A program made the position numbers and the translations under genes. 64,000 nucleotides of DNA from Tetracentron sinense (taxonomy: Eukaryota; Streptophyta; Magnoliopsida; Trochodendrales; Trochodendraceae): positions 10,126,499-10,190,498 of the forward strand of contig CM026551.1 of assembly GCA_015143295.1 (NCBI GenBank), read 5' to 3'. The notes beneath the pieces were generated by a model. It saw only the letters and a program-made list of their open reading frames with translations. It was not told where the DNA came from and searched no databases. This document shows, in pieces, positions 38,901 to 47,900 of the stretch. Every line of letters begins with the position of its first letter. The stretch's first letter is position 1.

Positions 38901-41900
38901 GCAATTGTGGGTGATCTTGAAGGACAGCCATGGAGGTTCCAATAGATCTCCTCAGTATGGCGAGTACGGCCACAATACTCACATTTGAGCTTGTCTTTAT
39001 CATCCATAGTTGGCCCCATATTCAGGCCTCGGCCACGACCACGACCACCACTCCAACTACCTCTTTGAGACAGTGGCCAAAGCAGACCTCTCGTAAGTAG
39101 AGACATGTTGCATTGCACTTTTCCTACTTTCTGCACTCAACAGATAGGAGTACACTTGATTGAGTTAGCGAAGAGTCTCTCCACTCAACACTTGGACCCG
39201 AGATTATTCATACTCAGGAGGAGTCAGACCAGCCAGAAATTCAAAGATATGGTTTCGTTCTATCATTTTTTTTACTTCCTTGGTATCCTCAGGGTTGGAG
39301 ATTTTAAGATCTTGATAGTGATCTAACTCTTCCCACATCCTCCTCATCTGAGAGAAGTAGGTAGTGAGAGTCTTCTTTCCTTGTCATAATTGCAAATACT
39401 ATGCTGCAATTGATAAATGCGTGCCGTATTCCCCACTTGTGAATATGTCTGTTCCACAATTTTCCATAGGTCTTTGGCAGTGTTTAAGAACAATAAACCA
39501 CCACTGATGTCTGGCTCCATTGAGTGAAGGAGCCATGACATAATAATAGAATTCTCAGAACTCCACTTCTCATAGTCATCGGAGGATTTATCGGGTTCGG
39601 CTACCTTCCTAGTAAAATAACCCATTTTTCCTCTCCCATTGATGTATAGCTTGGCTGATTGGGACCATGCCAAGTAGTTGACACCATTTAATAAAACAGT
39701 AGTAATCCTTTGATTAGGGACATCAATACTATGTCCACTCGACCTAAGTGTAGGGTTTGCCGAAGAGGAAGTGACTTCTGACATACTTCAATCTTCAAAT
39801 AACTCTACCAACAACCAATACCACACTTCAAACAAGCTTCAAGACAAGCACTGTACTTTTCCTCAAGAGGGACACAAGGAGTACACACTCCTAGACAAAA
39901 AACCAAACACCTTCTAGGTGTAAAGCAATCAACAAGCTCTTGCAAGGCACTTCACTAAGCATACATCAAACACTTCAACCATCCTTAAAGCACACTTCAA
40001 CATATTTATGTAAGCATTAAACAAGGCATTTCACGACTGTTCCAACAAAAAACTGTCACAAACACGATAAACCCCAAAAACGCAGCAGATATACCCCTCT
40101 AAAATGGCCATAACTTCTTCAAATCAAAGGGGTTTTGCTTGAGACCACTCCCATATGATAGATAGGAAAAAAAAGGTCCTTTAGGGATAGATTTAGTTAG
40201 CTAAAACAGATTTCTCATGGAGAAATCAAAGCTGGTTCCATTCTGCAATTTTCTGTTTGTTTTTTTTTTTTTTGTATTTTTCTGAAAAAACTTCATAGAA
40301 TCTGCAATACTTGTCCAAATTCAATGAACTAGGGCTCAAAATTCTCAGAAAATTATACCTTATCAAACCATACCTTCAAAACTATCCAAAAGACCCTCTT
40401 GTCCATACGGCTGACGTCAGCTGTACGGATGGCGACGTGAACTCCTCCTTTGGTTGGCTGGATTTGCTTTAAAAAAACTCTTTGATCTTAGGTAGTGCTC
40501 TGATACCAATTGAAATCCAAGAACTAGAGTTTTGATGAGAAGAGAAGAGAAGAGAAGAAGAAGAAAAGAAGAGAAGTAGGAAGAAAAGAGAGAGAGCTTA
40601 AAACCTAAGCCTCCTCTTTCTCCTATTATATATATAAGATGGATTACAAGATTACATAAATGCCCTTACTATCAAAGAGGAAATAAGGGCCTGATATAAG
40701 TGAGGACATAAACGCCCTCACACTACAACATAACATAACTATACTCTCAACATATGTCACTGTACATGTTTGGAATTACTGCATTCCTAAGTGAGAAGCT
40801 AAATGTCGTGTAGACTCTGTGCATCCTTAGGCAAGTTGTGTGTCCATAAGTGTGGACATAGTTTGAAAACTCGGTGAGTCACCCGAGTAACTCAGCCGAG
40901 TTACTCGACTCGACTGAATTTTGAGTTGAGTCACCTCAAAACTCGAAGGAGACACTATTTGCCGAGTTACTCGGGGGACTCGGTCGAGTTGAGCCGAGTT
41001 TTTCGACTCGCCAGACTAGGTCGAGTCACAAAAGGGTATTTTTATTATTTTTTAAACCTAAGCTCGAACGTCACACTGTTTTTGCATCATATTTTTTTTT
41101 GGTCTACAAAGACAACTTACTATGAGTTCTGTTAGATCTAGTTTTTAGGTTAAGGCTGTAAAACAAGCATAATTTGAGTTCTTTTAACTCACATTTTTCA
41201 AGTTATTACATATATATTCCGAGTTGGACCGAGTTGAGTTTTTTTTTAGTTTTCCGAGTTACTCAACCTGGCTAACTTTCGAGTCGAGTCGAGTTTTCGA
41301 GTTTTTGAACCATGGGTGTGGACATGTATTCACCACATACCTGCCTGTTTTTTCTTATAACCATTACCATCCATACCTATGGACACAGATTTGGACTTGG
41401 ACTCACCTATTTGACATTTTCATCATCTTGTTTCATGATTTCTAATCTGATTTTGAAGTGATCCTCATTTACTCTTGATCTTCTATGTAATCACAACATT
41501 AATGGCCTGCTCATCAGAATTTCTTGACCTTGGATGTCCACCTTTATGCCCCTGACTCAGAATTTCTCTCAGAAGGAATACAATGTGCTTGTGGATGCTC
41601 TTGGACATGCTGTTACTTGTTAGCAAGTACAAGGGCTATGTCTTTGAGGGTTGCTTCATGCTTTCATATTTATTCTTTTTTGCCTTTCACTCTCATAGTC
41701 CTTGTAGAAAATTTTAACAGTATTGTTAAAAAAAAAACATTAACAGATCCCATGTCATTGAATCTCATTTCTTGGGGTCTGACGCATTCAACAGCTTGCA
41801 TTGTGGCTGCATCTGACACGTGTCCGTGTCTGTGCAACTTAGGCTTGGACCTATTTTTGTTTACATTGCTAGATTTATTGATATTTCTGTTGGAAGGCAT

Positions 41901-44900
41901 AGTGAAATTGTCATACTTCTGATGTGGGCATGCTATTGAATGAATGTATTCATTGTTTATTTCTGTGGATTCATTTCTCAATGCTTGTATTTTTCATACT
42001 ATTGTAATGATATGTTTGGTATCAAGCCCTCCTTATGCTATTAGTTTGTTTATTTGGTCCATATTCTTAATTATTATTCGATACATGTTACTTATCAGCA
42101 GTTTAACACTCAAGTCTTTTCTAGCGTTAGAAAGTTTGGTATTTCAGCCATGCCTGTTACAGGTTGTGAAGGTTTGTATTCTTGGACTTGCTATTTGGGA
42201 CATTATGAGAACATATCATCAGTTTGATACTCAGTTAAAGACTATTGTTCACTGTGGAGGATAACATCCACTATTCATTTGACTTGAAGTTGTATTAAAT
42301 TTGATAATGCAGTGAAGGGGAGCACAAATTATCTTCTTACCTATTGCAAAATAGCTTCTTTTTTTAGCGGAACCTATTGCAAAATAACTTGAGAATCTTA
42401 GAATTCTTTTATCACACTTATTTGGAATGGAGAGGGTGTTCTATGGGGGTGGGATGGATGTGTTCTCAGTAGGGTGTTAATGGACCAGGCTGGCCTGCGG
42501 AAGGGTGTCAATGGATCAGGCTGGCCTGCTACCTGACCTGAGTAAATAGTTTGGCGAGCTTGGGCCTAGAACCTTAATTCCGGTGGTCTGTTATACTATA
42601 TTTCTAATCGGGCTTGGCCTTGCCTGATTATTAGTTATTATTCTAAAACAATTCTGCCATTGCATCGTTGCAATCAATGACCAGGCTCCCTGCCCACCAT
42701 GTTTATTAAACCGACCCCAGGTTGGCCTGTTGACAGCCCTAGTTCTCAGCCTGGTATTTTGGACTGTTTGGAAATCAAAAGATTCTTCCCTACGCCTTTG
42801 ATCGGGAAAGTAGAGAGAATGTAACTAAAAATTTTGATTTTGTCAATGGAGTGGAAAAATGCAGGCACAGAAGTCGGTTGACTGGAGACATATGACGCCA
42901 TCTGAAGGTTGATGGCTGCTGTCTTAAATTGAATGACTTGTTTTATAATTGCGTGACAAGTATGGGAATCTACATGCAGTAGAACAATCGTGTCAATCCC
43001 TATGGTATGCTACATGTGAAGATCACCTCTAGCTGGAGACTGGAGGCCTGGATGAGAGTTTCAAAGAGAAGGCTGGATGTGAGAGATGGATCAAGCTTAA
43101 TTTTGACAATAACACCTCTCAATTGCTAGCCTTTCTTCGGTGTTTGATTACTGCTATCACATATTCATGAATACCACTCCTTAAAGTATATATAATTAAT
43201 ACTCATTCTGTAAGTGCAGCTATGTTAATTTTCCATGACGTTGATCACCAATCAGGATGCTTTCTACTTTTTACTGGATTGAAGTTCAAATACGCCTGTT
43301 TTACTTTAGACAGTTCCTCCCTGGGTATTGTTGCTTCTCAAACTTTTCTGAAACTAGTTGTTTTCTGTTCCCATGCCCCAATCTCGTCCTGCTTCAACTT
43401 CATGTGACTAAAGTAATGCAGATGTGGTATAGCAGTACAGTGGGGCCTTGTTACCTTCCATGCCCTATATTCCTCCCACAGAAGAGGATGAGTGGAGCAA
43501 AAATTTTGGAGCTGTATTTGTTTTTTCATTGAAGGAGTGTGATTTTTCGCCAAGGAGGTCTGATTTATCATTGTTGGGAGTGACTTACAACACTCTATAG
43601 TGCAATGCTAATTAAATTAAACAACTGGGGTTTTTTCTTGCATCAGATAAGTATGGTACCATTGGAGAACATAGTAGTTCCCAAGAGCATAGCCAGAAAA
43701 TTGTTACTGTGGGTGAGAAATCCTTGAAGGTGTCACACATCAAAGAGGGGCATTACCACATTTAGGAGTGAGAGATGTTACCTGTAGTCTCCAGAGCGAA
43801 TTATGCTGATGAGGTTTAGGAGCTATTGTGGAGCTCGTATTGACTTGCTCACTGAAGTGACATGTGTTTTTGTCAGTCTGTCATCATTAGGATGATGGCT
43901 AAGTTGACGCGGAGAAAATCGAGCTGAGCCTAACAAGAATGCTGCTTCTCAATCTCATTTCACTTCCTGCAGTTAAGGATCAATAAACCACTACAGGGAG
44001 CCATTAATTACTACCATTTTCTGTAAGTTGATATAGCATGGTATGGCGGGACTTTACTTTTGACATCATTAATTTGTCAAACAAACAGGAGTCCATCTTA
44101 TTGTCTTTGGTGGATGTAGCTTATCTTACCAAGTGCTAGCATTGACACTCACTTTATGACTACCCTTAAGGACACAAACTGAAGTGTGTAATGATGCATT
44201 TGATTCTCTGTGGACATGGATTTTCTGTTTATACTTCAATCATTGCTTTTGAGTGCTGAAAGTTTTTCTGGTATCTTGCTTTTATACCAGCAACACAGTT
44301 CCATGATGGAATATTGTAGATTAGGTCAGTAATTTTTATTTCAGGATGCTAACTCAAATGGTTACTTGCTTGCTTTAGAGTCGATCAATCAGCAATTATT
44401 GGTCATACAATAGGAGTCAAAATCACCTATGAAAGGAACAACTTGGTTACATTTTGGGGAAGCTCTTGTGTTTTGATATCTCTCTTTGAGCTTGAGGGAG
44501 AGTGTTAGCAGTTGGTTTTGAATTTGGATCAAGCTGGCAAGGTGCACTAGCTCTATTCTGTCATTTAAAGTTACTACCTCAACAGATTCTTTTAGTTATA
44601 TTCACCTAAAAATAGGAAGATATTTAAGAATAATCTCCTAGTCTTGCTGGAATCATAGAAAATATTAAGGTGATGGTATTCCATTGGATTCTGACCTTTA
44701 CAAGGCTAAAGGTTTTAGTATGGTGATATTTTAAGATACTGGAAATTGGTGGCTTGGTTATACACTCATCATCAATATATTTTAATGGCTTGGTCTACTT
44801 TGATGGGAGCTCATTAGCTAATCTAAGTCCTTCCTGTCTAGGAGACATTATAGGGAACTGTGAGGGGAAAATCATCCACGGATTTTGGTCTGATCTTGGA

Positions 44901-47900
44901 AATAGACAGCTGAAACTTGGTGTTCCTTCAAGTTGTAAGAATCTCCAAAAGGATATCTGAAAACAGAGTCTTGGTTGAATGGGATCCAAGTAATGCGTTT
45001 AGTTAGGGTTCTGGAAAATTGAAAAGGATTAGAAGACCTTCCCAAATAGTCAAAGAGATTTGGTACTTGGGATCATCAGTGAACATCTAGTTCTCTCCAG
45101 TGCTGAGGTTGGTGAATGATATAGTGGACACTCTTACAAAGGAAGGTATTCGTAGGGATATAGCATATTGCAGTATAAACCTCGCATTTTATACTGTTGC
45201 TGCTTTCTTATTTCCTTCCTACTTGTTTTGCAGCTTGTGCCCACTATTTTCATAGCACAACTTTGATCGATATCAATCAAAAAAAGATGTTAGTTTGTAT
45301 CATTAACATTTTTTAATTAAACTATCCTGAATTATTATCTGATTAACTTCTCATTATCCCATTCATCAATTGATAAATTGCTTACACTTTCACACTTCAG
45401 TGATTGTTGTGCCCACTTATCTTGAACCATTTACTAAACTAACACCCTGCACGGCATGGTAATAAATCTAACTGAAATTGTTATGTAAAGGTTTTGGTAA
45501 TACCCAAGCCGATATGAGCCACAGTTCGTTACTTAATGGCCATTGCAAAACATTTAATGCATCACCTCTTACAAATTTTCACTTTCTTCCCCTTCTCAAA
45601 CCAAATAGAACCACTCTTATCGTATTTTTTTTGGAGTATATACAATATCTATGCTATGAATCGATGATTTGAGTCTTCACAATTCACTTTTGGGGAAAAG
45701 AAATTAGTGTGTGGATTTTTGATTGGGTAAGGTTACACAAACTGAAACTGTTATTTAACACCTTCCCCTCTGGTGGGAAGATAGAGTTGAGCATGCTTTG
45801 CTAAGGATCCTCAAGTAGGCGACCTCATTATTGACTTACAGGTCCGCTACATTGTATGAGGGGGAACGCTTAACGATTCTTAAGCTACTTTAATTAAGGC
45901 GGTCTTGGAGATCCCACTACTTTGGTCCTGGAACCACATAGGTATTAACAACCAATAAAATTTCTTCTACCAGTTTGGTTTAAACACTGTTGATTGCAGG
46001 GTTCACTATCTTGTAGCCCATGAGACCATTTAATGCTTTGGTAAGCGAGTTACCATACAAACCTCTAAGAATTTTCTGTGCTGTAGAATTTTCTGTACTT
46101 TTTTTATATAAGGATTAGCCACAAGGAATTTTTCTATTTCCAGACTTTCTTATTTGATCCCAATTTCTTTTGTTTCCATAGGTATCGTATCACTGAAGGT
46201 GTCAATCTTCCATTTCGTGTGTTGCCAACAATCAAGGAACTGGGTAGGACACGTATGGAAGTAAATGTTAAGGTTGGTAGTTCACATTGTGAAGGATTCA
46301 AATTTCAAATTTTCGATGATCATGATTATTCAGTTATCTTAATGCTACTAACCTTCAGGTAAAGAGTGTCTTTGGTGCGAAGATGTTTGCACTCGGAGTT
46401 GTGATCAAGATTCCAGTACCAAAGCAAACAGCAAAGACAAGTTTCCAAGTGACATCTGGTCGAGCGAAGTACAATGCCTCTATTGATTGCTTGGTCTGGA
46501 AGTGAGTATTTTAATATGTTAGGATGTGTGAACCATTTTTAGTTTTCACTCCCATTTCTCATTATTTTACACATTAGCCTTACAACGCTGTCTAGTTTCA
46601 TTGTACATCATAAGGCTGTGGCTGTAATATATATGCAGAAAGTGGATGTCTGCCTTTTGCCATATTGAAACGTGTATATGCCTAAACTAGTTTACCTAAG
46701 TTAAATGTTCAGACCAAACTTGTAGCTGAGATGTGGGTTTTTGCTTGGATGTTTAATAGTTAAAAAGCATTTTATATTTTCTCTTCTACATAACCACCAA
46801 AGTTCCAGTACTGAGTATGCAGTTACTATAAAAAATATTGCAGCCACAAGTCATTGAGATTGAGAATTCAATTCACCAAATGTAAATAAATTAGGGCAGG
46901 ATGTGTCAAACAAGAGTAGCAGATAGCAGTGGAGATTCACCCTGAGACATTGTCTACAAAATGCTATATTGTAGCATAGAACATATGTTTTGCAAAACCT
47001 TGGTAGAAATTTCATAGGTTTGCCCATCTTTTACCATGAGGGTTTTGAACCCCAAGACCTGATGCCGTTAACCACCATTCCATGAGGGTTTTGGCAAACA
47101 CTTAAATATCTAATGACTTCTCTGAGCTTGATTCAGGCAAGCAGTCAAAATCTTTGTGAATGATGAATTACTATAAAATGATAAAGTGGGAAAAATTAAA
47201 AGGGATCGGGGGGGATAAGATCAGAATCTATGCAACAGCTTCTAAAAAAGTAATATTTTGAATTTCCTCCTGTGATTTGCCTGTATGCTGTAGCACATTG
47301 TCAAGATATTCAAATCTCACTTAACATGTCCCACTTTTGAAGTTTCCACATTTATCCCATATAATTGCATTAACAAAAATTCCTTGTAGTCACTAGACTA
47401 AGGTAAAGAATACTAATGAAACATGTCAAACTTGGTGTCGCCAATGTGTCCAAGCAATACCTCGGCGTTAGGGGTTGACTAGGAGAAGTAATGCCTATGT
47501 GGTCAAAATTAAATTTTGATTATTAAAATTTTAAAAATCAAGACATTCAAACACTGTTGCAAATAAGGAATAGAAAAAATGCAAATATTCCTACTAAATA
47601 GTGAAGTATTGGATGTCTGATTTTTAATGGTTCCTTGTACAACTCGAACGTGTAAGTTGTCAAAAATGAAAGCTGAAAATGATCAATCATTTCAGTGCAG
47701 CTGCAGTGCCATAGGCAGTCTTTTCAACTTAGAGTTACCAAAATTGAGGATTTTGTGCTGCGATTGGAGCAACGGAGGACGGATTAAATGGCTGCTACAA
47801 TATATAATAATTTACTTTTTTGTCACATAGCACTGTAGTGCTTGGGCTACGCAAGGTGCCACTATACGACCGCATCTTAACAAGCGCACCCTTATATCAT

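Noticed and set aside
41524-42264. two open frames of 132 and 106 residues on the plus strand
   Set aside because: Intronic, without recognisable motifs, and rich in hydrophobic residues, as chance frames in T-rich DNA are.
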